Below, piece by piece: positions 17,496 through 27,900 of a stretch of DNA of 42,290 bases. The DNA is taken from NCBI GenBank assembly GCA_019749875.1, contig JAIEPK010000051.1, forward strand, positions 1 through 42,290. The letters are read 5' to 3'. The notes beneath the pieces are model-generated. The model had not been told where the DNA came from, searched no databases, and saw nothing but the letters and a program-made list of their open reading frames with translations. The stretch's first letter is position 1, and every line of letters starts with the position of its first letter. Origin of the DNA: Candidatus Binatia bacterium (GTDB lineage Bacteria > Desulfobacterota > Binatia > UBA12015). A program made the translations under genes and the position numbers.

Positions 17496-17513
17496 CGAAC
17501 GAACATTCGTTCG
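17496..17513. promoter_or_regulatory. Likely TetR operator (inverted repeat)
   Basis: CGAACGAA-CA-TTCGTTCG is an 8+8 bp perfect inverted repeat with a 2-bp centre. It lies in the 90-bp gap between the minus-strand TetR operon and the divergent plus-strand beta-barrel gene. Its size and its TTCGTTCG-type half-sites fit TetR-family operators that control fatty-acid genes. It could repress both directions. I did not see the half-site elsewhere in the window. Confidence 0.7.
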
Positions 17514-17567
17514 TCAATGCGCTCGGTCATTTGGAAAATTCTGCAAGGCGCGATAACGCCCGGCGTC

Positions 17568-18137
17568 ATGAGCATGGACGCAAGCAACCCTCTCGGACCC
17601 CTCGCGACCCTGATCGGAACGTGGGAGGGCGACGCCGGCACCGACGTCGCGCCCGCGGATCCCGACCGCAAGGCGACCGCGACCAGCCGCTATCGCGAGC
17701 GCATGACCTTCGAGCCGATCGGCATGGTCGACAACCACGAGCAGAAGCTGTGCGGGCTCCGCTACTTCACGACGGCGTGGCGCATCGGCCAGGCGGACGG
17801 CTTCCACCAGGACACCGGCTACTGGCTGTGGGACGCCGAGCACGGCGAGGTCATGCGCGGCTTCGTGGTGCCGCGCGGCGTGACCATCCTCGCCGGTGGG
17901 AAGGCCACGGTCGACGCGAAGGAGCTCGATCTCGCCGCCGAGCGCGGCGCCGCGATCTACGGCATCTCGTCGAACCCGTTCCTCGATCGCGAGTTCCGCA
18001 CGGTGCGCTTCACGATGAAGGTCCGCATCCTCGGCCCCGACCGCTTCTCCTACGAGCAGGACACGGTGCTCGAGATCCCGGGTCAAGCAACGTTCCACCA
18101 TACCGACGTCAACACGCTGCAGCGCGTGGTCGGCTGA
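17568..18137 (+). CDS. Nitrobindin-like heme-binding beta-barrel protein (FABP-like)
   Basis: A 189-residue protein of the FABP-like / THAP4-nitrobindin family. The opening block LATLIGTWEGDAGTD matches the family G-x-W-x-G motif, though the following G-x-G-x-Y-P is replaced. A run of beta strands follows, and the C-terminal motif TFHHTDVNTLQRVVG contains the histidines near the position of the heme ligand in the family. Members bind heme or a hydrophobic ligand in a 10-stranded barrel. The gene is divergent from the TetR operon and shares the operator region with it, which suggests a role tied to acyl-CoA metabolism. Start 17568 (Met-Ser-Met) or 17574 are both possible; the longer one is given. 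Confidence 0.75.
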   Translation: MSMDASNPLGPLATLIGTWEGDAGTDVAPADPDRKATATSRYRERMTFEPIGMVDNHEQKLCGLRYFTTAWRIGQADGFHQDTGYWLWDAEHGEVMRGFVVPRGVTILAGGKATVDAKELDLAAERGAAIYGISSNPFLDREFRTVRFTMKVRILGPDRFSYEQDTVLEIPGQATFHHTDVNTLQRVVG

Positions 18138-18177
18138 ACGAGCGTCCGGGCAGAGCGTTCGCGAAGCGCGCGACGGG

Positions 18178-18843
18178 CTATTTTCGCTCGTAGCGCCAGC
18201 CGTCCGACATCATCCACAGGCGGTGGCGTGGACCGTCCGCGTCCACGTCGCCGCCGTCGTACGCGACGTCGCCCTGCCAGAGCGTCAATCCACCGCCCGG
18301 GATGCTGGCGATGCGGGTCGTGAAGCGCTCCGGCGTGCAGCTCCGGCAGTCGCGCAGCGCCGTCGCGACGTCGGGAAATTGCGCGAGCCGGTCGAGCGTC
18401 ACCCATGTCGGCGGCAGCAGCTCGATCTGCAGCGCGTTGCGGCGACGCATCGCCTCCGCCGGTGCGAGCCAAGCCTGCTCGTGGATCTCGCCGAGGTCGA
18501 TCGAGACGTCACCGTGCGGCGCTTCGGCGACGAAGAACCACGTCAAGAAGCGCTTGACGGCGACGTCGGGCGGCGTCCAGTGCGAGAACGGCACCAGCGC
18601 GTCCTCGGTGATCGCGAGCCCGGTCTCCTCGAGCGACTCACGCACCGCCGCGCGGCGCGCAGCACCCAGGTCGTCATCGGGTGCCAGGCCGGCACGATCC
18701 GCCGGGTCGACACGCCCGCCCGGGAACACCCACATGCCGCCCGCGAACGCGAGCTTCGAGTTGCGGCGCAACATGAGCGTCTCCAGCCCCTGCTCACCGT
18801 CGCGCAGGAGAATGACCGTCGCCGCCTCGTGGATCTCGCTCAT
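18178..18843 (-). CDS. Nudix hydrolase with interrupted Nudix box
   Basis: A 221-residue Nudix-superfamily hydrolase. The catalytic helix AAVRESLEETGL contains the R-E-x-x-E-E-x-G core (Arg68, Glu69, Glu72, Glu73, Gly75). The opening glycine of the box lies in FPGGRVDPADRAG (residues 40-52), about 25 residues before the RE pair. The usual Gx5Ex7RE spacing is therefore interrupted by an insertion, as I recall for NUDT19-like CoA or acyl-CoA diphosphatases. The neighbouring CoA-ester operon makes a CoA-ester substrate attractive, but this is inference. The C-terminal part contains PPTWVTLDRLAQFPDV, a Pro-Pro-Thr block also seen in NUDT19-type proteins. It converges with the nitrobindin-like gene, with 40 bp between stops. 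Confidence 0.85.
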   Translation of the reverse strand: MSEIHEAATVILLRDGEQGLETLMLRRNSKLAFAGGMWVFPGGRVDPADRAGLAPDDDLGAARRAAVRESLEETGLAITEDALVPFSHWTPPDVAVKRFLTWFFVAEAPHGDVSIDLGEIHEQAWLAPAEAMRRRNALQIELLPPTWVTLDRLAQFPDVATALRDCRSCTPERFTTRIASIPGGGLTLWQGDVAYDGGDVDADGPRHRLWMMSDGWRYERK

Positions 18844-18950
18844 GCTGTCTCCGCTTCCGGCACGGCTCGGAGCACCGTCGCCGCGTCCATCGATCGCGGA
18901 ACGCTAGCCGAGCGGCACCGCTGGACGCCAGCGCGATCCGCGGCGGCGGA

Positions 18951-19556
18951 TCAGCGGGGCCGGGCGATCTCCGACGGACCGCGCGGCGGCGACGCCTCGA
19001 ACAGCGCGCCCTCGCGTACCGCGGACAACGCCCCCTCGTGCGTGAGCAGCCAGCGCTTGCGCGCGATGCCGCCGCCGTAGCCCGTCAGCGAGCCGTCGCT
19101 GCCGATGACGCGGTGGCACGGCACCACGATGCCGACCGGGTTCTGACCGTTCGCGAGCCCGACGGCACGGACGGCCGACGGTTGCCCGATGCGACGCGCG
19201 AGCTCGGCATAGCTGATGGTCGTGCCGGCCGGGATCGCGCGCAGCTCGCGCCACACGCGACGCTGGAAGTCGCTGCCGGAGGTCGCGACGTGCACGCCGT
19301 CCAGGGCGGTCGTCGCGCCGGCGAAGTAGCTCTCGAGCGCCCGCGACGCGGGCGACGAGCCGGCGGCGGCATCGACGATCGCGTAGCCGCCGTCGCCGTA
19401 GTGGCGGCGCAGGAGCCGCGTCATGCGCTCGGTGTGGTCCTCCCAGTCGAGGACGCGCAAGGCGCCGTCAGCGTCCTGCAGCAGCACGAGGACGCCGATC
19501 GGCGTCGCGAGCCGATGGCGTTGCAAGGCGAGCACGCACCTTCCGATCGACGACAT
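18951..19556 (-). CDS. ogt: Methylated-DNA-protein-cysteine methyltransferase
   Basis: A 201-residue suicide DNA repair protein that removes O6-methylguanine and O4-methylthymine adducts. The acceptor cysteine is Cys147 in VPCHRVIGSDGSLTGYGGG. The helix-turn-helix region FQRRVWRELRAIPAGTTISY and the arginine-finger block RRIGQPSAVRAVGLANGQNP are intact. An N-terminal RNase-H-like domain (residues 13-85) precedes it. The ATG at 19556 has a GGAGGA Shine-Dalgarno 6-7 nt upstream, located inside the 3' end of the Ada-AlkA gene. The two genes overlap by 89 bp in different frames and must be coupled. Confidence 0.95.
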   Translation of the reverse strand: MSSIGRCVLALQRHRLATPIGVLVLLQDADGALRVLDWEDHTERMTRLLRRHYGDGGYAIVDAAAGSSPASRALESYFAGATTALDGVHVATSGSDFQRRVWRELRAIPAGTTISYAELARRIGQPSAVRAVGLANGQNPVGIVVPCHRVIGSDGSLTGYGGGIARKRWLLTHEGALSAVREGALFEASPPRGPSEIARPR

Positions 19557-21117
19557 CGCTGTCCTCCGCCCGCACGCATGTGCGGTGCCGCGGCGTCGCT
19601 TCCGCGTCGCGCGTCCAAAGGTGCTGTGCCGCGTAGGCGCGCCACGGACGCCACGCCTCCGCGCGGCGTGCGAGCGCCTGTGCGCCGGGTCGGCGACCGG
19701 CGTCGTCGGCGAGCGCGCGCTGCAGGCCGAGATCGTCCGCGGTGAACGCATCGGGCTCGCGCAGCGCGCGCAGCGCGACGTACTGCGCGGTCCATTCGCC
19801 GATGCCCGGCAGCGCGCGCAGCCGCGCCACCGCCGCGTCGAGGCTCTGCGCGGTGCCGAACAGCCGCGCATCGTCGCGCGCCGCGCGGGCGAGCGCGACC
19901 AGTGCCGTACCGCGGCTGCGCGGGACACCGAGCGTCGCGAGATCCGCCTCGGCGAGCTGCGCCGGGGTCGGGAAGACGCGCGTCAAGCCATCTTCCGGTC
20001 GGCCGCCGGCGAGCGGCGTGCCGTAACGCGCGACCAGCCGGGCGGCGAGCGTGCGTGCACCGCGTACGCTCACCTGCTGCCCGAGGATCGCGCGCACCGC
20101 GAGCTCGAAGCCCTCCCAGCCGCCGGGCACGCGCAGCCCCGGACGTGACTCCAGCAGCGGTGCCAGCAGGGGATCACGGACCAGGTGTGCCGCGATGGCG
20201 TGCGGATCGGCGCCGAGATCGAACACGCGCCGCACGCGTGCGACCACGTCGGCGAGCACCGCGACGTCGTCCACGCGGATCGCGACCCGCAGCGCCGCGA
20301 CGCCCGCGCACGGCGTGACCTCGACCGTCCCGTGCACGTCGCCGATCGCGAGCGTGCGCCGGTACACGGACCCGACCACCTCCTCCATGCCGGGGATCGC
20401 GCGCGCGGCGAGGAAGCTCCGCATCGCGTCCCAGTCGTACGGCGGCACGAACGGCAGCCGCAGCTCGACCGCGGCTTCGGGTGTCGTCGGTGCGGTCTCG
20501 TCGGGCCGTGCCGCCGCGCGGCGCAGCTCACGCGGTGGCCGGCCGTACAGCATGCGGAAGCTCTCGTTGAAGCGTCGCACGCTGCCGAAGCCGGCGGCGA
20601 GCGCGACCTGGACCATCGGCAGGCGGGTCTCGTGCAGCAGGTGCTTCGCGAACAGCACGCGCCGTGTCTGCGCGACCGACACCGGCGACGCGCCGAGGTG
20701 CGCGTGGAACAGCCGCCGCAGCTGCCGCTCGCCGACACCGAGACGCTCGGCGAGCCGGTCCACGCTCGCCTCGTCGCCGTCGAGCGCTCCTTCGCGGATC
20801 AGCGCCAGCGCCCGCGTGACCGTGCTCGACGTGCCGCGCCACATCGCGAGATCGGGCGACACCTCGGGCCGGCACCGCAGGCACGGCCGGAAGCCTGCCT
20901 CCTGCGCCGCCGCGGCGGTCGCGAAGAAGCGGCAGCTCGAAGGCTTCGGCGTCCGCGCGGGGCAGATCGGACGGCAGTACACGCCGGTCGAGCGCACGCC
21001 GACGAAGAGCCGCCCATCGAAGCGCGCGTCCCGCGCGAGCAGCACGCGGTGACACGCGGACGCGTCGCGCAGCAACGCGTCCGCGTCGACGATCGAGATC
21101 GCATCCGGAGCAGGCAT
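19468..21117 (-). CDS. Ada-AlkA fusion: methyl-phosphotriester sensor/AraC activator with 3-methyladenine DNA glycosylase
   Basis: A 549-residue fusion. Residues 22-90 are the Ada N-terminal zinc domain: [12 protein letters not shown] and [10 protein letters not shown] supply Cys48, Cys52, Cys79 and Cys82, one of which accepts methyl from phosphotriesters. Residues 95-200 are an AraC-type helix-turn-helix ([38 protein letters not shown]). Residues 218-500 are AlkA N-terminal and HhH-GPD domains, with hairpin [18 protein letters not shown] and catalytic Asp462 in FTADDLGLQ. It senses alkylation and excises alkylated bases. A tail of about 45 residues after HLW is unlike the family and lies mostly in the overlap with ogt. 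ATGs at 21117 and 21129 are both possible. Confidence 0.92.
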   Translation of the reverse strand: MPAPDAISIVDADALLRDASACHRVLLARDARFDGRLFVGVRSTGVYCRPICPARTPKPSSCRFFATAAAAQEAGFRPCLRCRPEVSPDLAMWRGTSSTVTRALALIREGALDGDEASVDRLAERLGVGERQLRRLFHAHLGASPVSVAQTRRVLFAKHLLHETRLPMVQVALAAGFGSVRRFNESFRMLYGRPPRELRRAAARPDETAPTTPEAAVELRLPFVPPYDWDAMRSFLAARAIPGMEEVVGSVYRRTLAIGDVHGTVEVTPCAGVAALRVAIRVDDVAVLADVVARVRRVFDLGADPHAIAAHLVRDPLLAPLLESRPGLRVPGGWEGFELAVRAILGQQVSVRGARTLAARLVARYGTPLAGGRPEDGLTRVFPTPAQLAEADLATLGVPRSRGTALVALARAARDDARLFGTAQSLDAAVARLRALPGIGEWTAQYVALRALREPDAFTADDLGLQRALADDAGRRPGAQALARRAEAWRPWRAYAAQHLWTRDAEATPRHRTCVRAEDSDVVDRKVRARLATPSARDADRRPRAAAGR

Positions 21118-21179
21118 GGCGGCCACCATGCCACGCGCACGCGAGGGATCTCGCGATTTTCGGACGCGAACGTGATCGC

Positions 21180-21734
21180 TCACGGCGTGACGGGACGCTC
21201 CGGCGGCGGTGCCACGACCCAGCCCTCGACGAGGTCCTCGGCGATCCTGCGCGACGCCTTCTCCGACGCGTCGATCGTGTTCTGCGATCCTTCGGTCGGG
21301 ACGATCCAGCCGCTGCGGTCGACCGACCACAGGGTTCGCCCACTGCCCGGCTCGACCAGCGATGCGGACAGATCCACCGTCACCTGGGCCCACGTCGAGG
21401 ATTGCGGCTGCCAGCGGCGGATGACGGTGCGCAGCACGGGTGCCGCCCCGGACGCGGCCGGCACGAGGCGGAAATCACGCTTGCCGAGCTCGATGCCGAG
21501 ATCCTTCTCGAGCAGCTCCGGCACGGTCGTCGTCTTACGGTCGTCGAAGAAGCCGGAGAGGAAGCCGTCCTGGTTGACCTTCAGCTCGCTGCCGGTCGCG
21601 TTTTGCGGCTTCTCGATCGCAACCGCCTTGAGGCCGACCGGCGGCGGCGGCATCACCGGCGCCTGGGGCGTCAGTGGAATCGAGCAAGCGGCGAGGAGGG
21701 AAAGGGCGACCAGCAGGGAGCGGGATCTCAGCAT
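21180..21734 (-). CDS. Lipoprotein of unknown function
   Basis: A 184-residue lipoprotein. Residues 1-17 ([17 protein letters not shown]) form a lipoprotein signal peptide with lipobox L-A-A-C, so Cys17 should be lipidated. The mature region starts with a proline-rich linker ([16 protein letters not shown]) and a strand [14 protein letters not shown]. An alpha/beta domain follows with [20 protein letters not shown] and a C-terminal helix [16 protein letters not shown]. The layout recalls YajG- or GNA1162-like outer-membrane lipoproteins of unknown role; I cannot confirm membership. It lies 62 bp downstream, on the minus strand, of nothing but the large intergenic space before glutamine synthetase, and 50 bp upstream of the Ada-AlkA start. 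Confidence 0.8.
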   Translation of the reverse strand: MLRSRSLLVALSLLAACSIPLTPQAPVMPPPPVGLKAVAIEKPQNATGSELKVNQDGFLSGFFDDRKTTTVPELLEKDLGIELGKRDFRLVPAASGAAPVLRTVIRRWQPQSSTWAQVTVDLSASLVEPGSGRTLWSVDRSGWIVPTEGSQNTIDASEKASRRIAEDLVEGWVVAPPPERPVTP

Positions 21735-22181
21735 CGCGGCAGCATGCCAGCCACGGTGGCCCTTGCACAGCGTCGCGCGTGGACCGCGCGGACGCCGGCG
21801 GCTGCTGCATCGCGGTCGCCAGCCGCTCGTGTGCGCGACCTCGCGAGAGCCTGTCGACCGCGTGTGCCGGAGCTTGCACGGCGCCGACGGCTCGCACCCG
21901 CGAGCGGCGGCAAACCACCGGCTCGCTACCTGGACCACTGCCGGCGATCATGCCCACGCGCTAGGCACTGCCCAAGATTTGATCGCACCACCTGCCGCGA
22001 TTTCGAGCAACGCTCGATCCTCGACCGACATTCCCCCGTAGATTCAACGCATGCTTCGTGGCCACGCGCTGCCGAAGCCGGGCGCAATCCTTGCAAGCCG
22101 CACCGCATCCGTCGCACTCCGGCGACCGCCGGATCCCGCCGACGAACGTCCGCAACATCACATCGCAGGAGGAAACCTTTC
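21735..22181. other. Intergenic region upstream of glutamine synthetase
   Basis: A 447-bp gap between divergent genes. I see no supported gene. Its right half is less GC-rich (for example GATTTGATCGCACC near 21978 and CGTAGATTCAACGC near 22040) and holds the candidate sigma-54 promoter at 22080-22095. Confidence 0.5.
22080..22095 (+). promoter_or_regulatory. Candidate sigma-54 promoter for glutamine synthetase
   Basis: GGGCGCAATCCTTGCA matches the -24/-12 pattern: GG at 22081-22082, ten bases, GC at 22093-22094, with TTGC at the -12 element. It deviates from TGGCAC at two positions in the -24 half. It would start transcription about 22106, leaving a leader of about 75 nt before the GTG. Nitrogen control through sigma-54 is usual for glutamine synthetase genes, but the match could be chance. 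Confidence 0.35.
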
Positions 22182-24365
<2,184 letters not shown>

Positions 24366-24368
24366 AAA

Positions 24369-24389
24369 GAGGGGGACTCTGTCCCCCTC
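24369..24389. terminator. Hairpin after glutamine synthetase, T-tract on the minus strand
   Basis: GAGGGGGAC-TCT-GTCCCCCTC is a perfect 9-bp stem with a 3-nt loop, starting 4 nt after the stop codon. Five A residues (24364-24368) sit on its left, so the classic stem plus U-run reads on the minus strand and would stop transcripts arriving from the large regulator. On the plus strand it is followed only by TCTC and would be a weaker terminator. Confidence 0.7.
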
Positions 24390-24391
24390 TC

Positions 24392-24416
24392 TCACCCGCG
24401 GCGAAGCCGCGGGTGA
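24392..24416. terminator. Second perfect hairpin after glutamine synthetase
   Basis: TCACCCGCGGC-GAA-GCCGCGGGTGA is an 11-bp perfect stem with a GAA loop, three bases after the first hairpin. It has no U-tract in either direction. It may stabilise the 3' end, act in tandem with the first hairpin, or be part of a dispersed GC-rich palindromic element. Confidence 0.5.
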
Positions 24417-24557
24417 TTCACGCCCCCGGCTCGGCTTCGCCTCGGCCGCTCGCCCTTCGGGCTTGCGGGTGGGGCGGTGCCGGGCGGGTGGGGCGCCGGG
24501 CGCCGCAGGTCGTGCGGCGAGCGCGACCCGATCGACGCAGGAGAGCGCGCCCCCTGC

Positions 24558-24672
24558 TCCACCGCGTCGAGCAGCGCCTTCAGGTCCTACAGGTCGACGC
24601 CTTCGCTCAACGCGACATCGATCGGACCGGTGGAGAGCCCGAGACTCGGCGCGCCTTCGCCGACCGGGCATC
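24558..24672 (-). pseudogene. Decayed duplicate of the 3' end of the large ATPase-cyclase regulator
   Basis: This stretch closely repeats the last part of the neighbouring regulator gene (about 24923-25045). Shared blocks include GCGTCGAGCAGCGC, TTCAGGTCCT, GCCTTCGCT and GGCGCGCCTTCGCCG in the same order. Read on the minus strand it gives GPIDVALSEGVDL, matching GPIHAGFSEGFDL in the intact gene. A stop codon then replaces the glutamine that follows, and the next codons (DLKALLDAVE) continue the match with six bases missing. It is a duplicated, non-functional remnant that lies just beyond the gene's real stop. Confidence 0.75.
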
Positions 24673-24919
24673 GCAGTCGAGCCTCAGCGCGCGCCCATCC
24701 GTTCAACTCCGGGTTCATTCTTCCGCTCGCGCCGCGCGACCGTGCTTGACGCGCCCCTGGTTTTGGACCGGCGCGCGGCCTCGGAGGCCTCGGTCTGCAG
24801 CGCCGTGACGCCGGCCCGGGCAAGGTCGTGCTCGTGCGCCGCTCGTTCCACCTCGCGTCGAGCCGATGCCGCTCTCCCGCGTCGCTCCAAAATGCCGACC
24901 GACGCACGAGCCGGATCGC

Positions 24920-27900
24920 TCACTCCACGGCGTCGAGCAGCGCGCGCGCGTCCTTCAGGTCCTGCAGGTCGAAGCCTTCGCTGAACCCGGCATGGATCGG
25001 ACCGAGCAGAGCCCGACACGCGGCGCGCCTTCGCCGGCTCTGCCACAGCCGCGCGAGGTCCATCGCCACGCGGAGCCCGTGCAGCCTGTTCTCGTGCCGC
25101 CGCGCGATCTCGAGCGCCCGAACGAGGTGTGCTTCCGCTTCGTGTGCCGGATCGCCCTGCTCGATCAGGATCCGGGCATGCAGCCGGTGCAGCTCGGAAT
25201 CGACCCAGTGCGCGTCCTGGCTGTCGGCGCGCGCAAGACCGAGCGCGACGACGCCCAGGGCGTCGTCGTAGCGGCCGACGCCGCGGAGACGATCCGCAAA
25301 CAAGGTGAGGAAGCCGGGCGCTCCGATTCCGGTCCCGGTCCGCGCCAGCTCGCCCAACGCCCGCTCCATCGCCGCGATGCCTTCCGCGCCCTCGCCCGAG
25401 TCGGCGCGCGCGCAGCCGCGAAAGAACCTGCCGGCCCCCGCGAACATGGGAAACCCGAGCGGCTCCGCGACCGCGATCAGCTCGGCGCTGAGCACGAGTG
25501 CGCGCTCGGGCTCGCGACGTTCGATGTGCAGGATCGCCGCGTGCAGCAGCACGTTCGCCAGGGTGAGCGGATGATCGACGCGCCTTGCGAGCGCCACCGC
25601 CTCGTCACTCCATTCGCGCGCCCGATCGTGGTTGCCGAGGTAGAGGTGACACCAGGCGAGATACGCGTGGGCATTGACGCCGCGGTCCCAGCCCAGCGTG
25701 CGCGCGAAGGACGCATGCTGGGTCGGGTCGTAGAGTGCGGTGGCCTTGGCGTAGTGCTGCAACGCTCGCGAGAACTGGCCGCGATAGAAGAACGGGAAGC
25801 CGACCACGACGTGCCCGAGAAGGAGATCGAGCGGGTCGCCCGTGCGCTCGGCGGCCGCCAGTGCCTCCCGCCCGACCGCATCGCCGCTCGCGAGGTCGCC
25901 CTTCACGAAGTGAGCCGTGGCGAGCCCCATGAGCACGCGAGGCAGCTCCGGCGATCCGACGATTCGTGAAGCGAGCTCGCGCGCACGCGCGAATGCGCCC
26001 TCGGATTCCGGGTCCGAGAAGCCCCTGGCCGCGCCGAGCGGTGCGGCGATGGCCATCTGCAGCTGGAGCTCGCGCTGATCCCGATCGCGCGTCTCGGGCA
26101 GCGTCGCGACCAGCTCGAGAGCGCGCCGCAGGTGCCCGATCGATTCCTCGTTCGCGGAGCGCTCCGCCGCGCGCTCGCCCGCGCGCCTGTAGTGCTCGAT
26201 GGCCCTTTCGACGAGCCCCGCGTGCTCGTAGTGCCGTGCGACCACTTCGGGCTCCGCCGCTACGCGCTCGGGAAAGCGCTCCTCGAGAAGCTGCCCGATC
26301 CGCGCGTGCAGCTGCTGGCGCGTCCCCTTGAGCAGGGATTGGTACGCCGTCTCCTGGATGAGCGCGTGCTTGAACGCGTACGTGGCGTCGGGCGGCTCGC
26401 CGCGAACGAACACGATCTCCGCCTCGACGAGTCGTGCCATCTCGTGCCGCAGCACCGCTTCATCGAGACCCGACACCGCCGCCAGCAGCGGATGGGCGAA
26501 TTCGCGTCCCAGGACCGCGGCGCGCTGGGCCACCTCCTTCGCCGCGGCGAGTCGGTCGAGTCGCCCCATCAGCGAGTCTGCGAGCGTCGCGGGAATCGCT
26601 GCCACGCCGTGCGTGCCGCCCGGCTCGACGACCGACTTGACGAGCTCCTCGACGTAGAGCGGCACGCCATCCGAGCGCACGACCAAGGCGTCGACGGTGC
26701 TCGCGGGCAGCGCGTCGGCGCCGAGCGTGCGCACGATGTCGCGCGTCTCGCGCTCACCGAGGCGCGCCAGCTCGAGTGTCGTGGCTTGCTCGCCCGCCGG
26801 CCATGGCGGGACGAACTCGGGCCGTGCCGTGAGCAGGACGAGGAGTCGCGCTGCCGAGATCCGCGCGACCACGTATTCCAGCAGCTCGAGCGACGACGGA
26901 TCGCACCAGTGCAGGTCCTCGATCACGAGCACGGTCGGCTGCGCGTCGCCGATCGCGAGCGTCCACTGCAGGAGCAGCTCGATCGTCTTCCGCCGCTGCA
27001 GCTCGGGGCTCAGCTGCAAGCGCGTGGGTGCCGGCAGCCCCACGAGGTCGGCAACGAGCGCCACCGTTTCCGGCGTCGCGAGCCGGCCGAGGCCGCGCTC
27101 GGTCTTCGCGAGCTTCTCGGCCGTCGTGTCCCCCGCCGCGAATCCCAGCCCCTGCGAGAGCAGCGCGATGACGGGGTGGAACGGCGTGCCCGCAGTGAAC
27201 GGCGTCGCGCCCGACTCGAGCCAGGTATGGGGGAAGTCGGTCAAGTGCTGGCGTAGCTGGATGGCGAGGCGCGATTTGCCGACTCCCGCCTCGCCGATGA
27301 CGACGACGCTCTGCCCTGCTCCGCGCCGCACCCTTTCCCAGCGCTCGCGCAAGGTCGAAAGCTCCGCATCGCGACCGACGAACGGGGTGAGGCGGCCCGT
27401 CGCGGTCGCGAGCCGACCGCGCACGCCGCTCATGCGGACGACGCGATACAGGTCCAGCGGCTCGCGCAGCCCTTCGAGCGCCTGCGCGCCGCGGTCCTCG
27501 ATCACGAAGGTTCCGGCGACGAGACGCTGCGTCGCCGGCGTGATGCAGACGGTGTCGGGGGCCGCCGCGTCCCGCACGCGCACCGCATTGTGCGGCACGT
27601 CGCCCAGCGCGATCATGCCGGAGCTCGCCCCACTGCCCATCTCGCCGATCACGACCGGACCGGTGTGGATTCCGATGCGCGTCGCGAGACGGACGCGATG
27701 GTCGCGCTCCAGCGTGGCGTTCAGGGCGTCGAGCCCCGTCAAGAGATCGAGCCCTGCGCGCACCGCACGCTCGGCGTCGTCCTCGTGCGCCTGCGGGTAG
27801 CAGAAGTACGCCAGCAGGCCGTCGATCAGATACTGCGCGACGTGCCCTTCGTAGCGCCGGATCATCGCGGACGCCGTCTCCTGAAAGGCGCGGACGACGC

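Larger units (their letters stand above)
24366..24919. other. Convergent intergenic region
   Basis: A 554-bp space between the glutamine synthetase stop and the regulator stop. It contains the two hairpins, then GC-rich sequence with short inverted blocks (for example GGCGCCGGGCGCC near 24491), and the decayed duplicate at 24558-24672. From 24673 to 24919 I see no further similarity and no supported gene. Confidence 0.5.
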
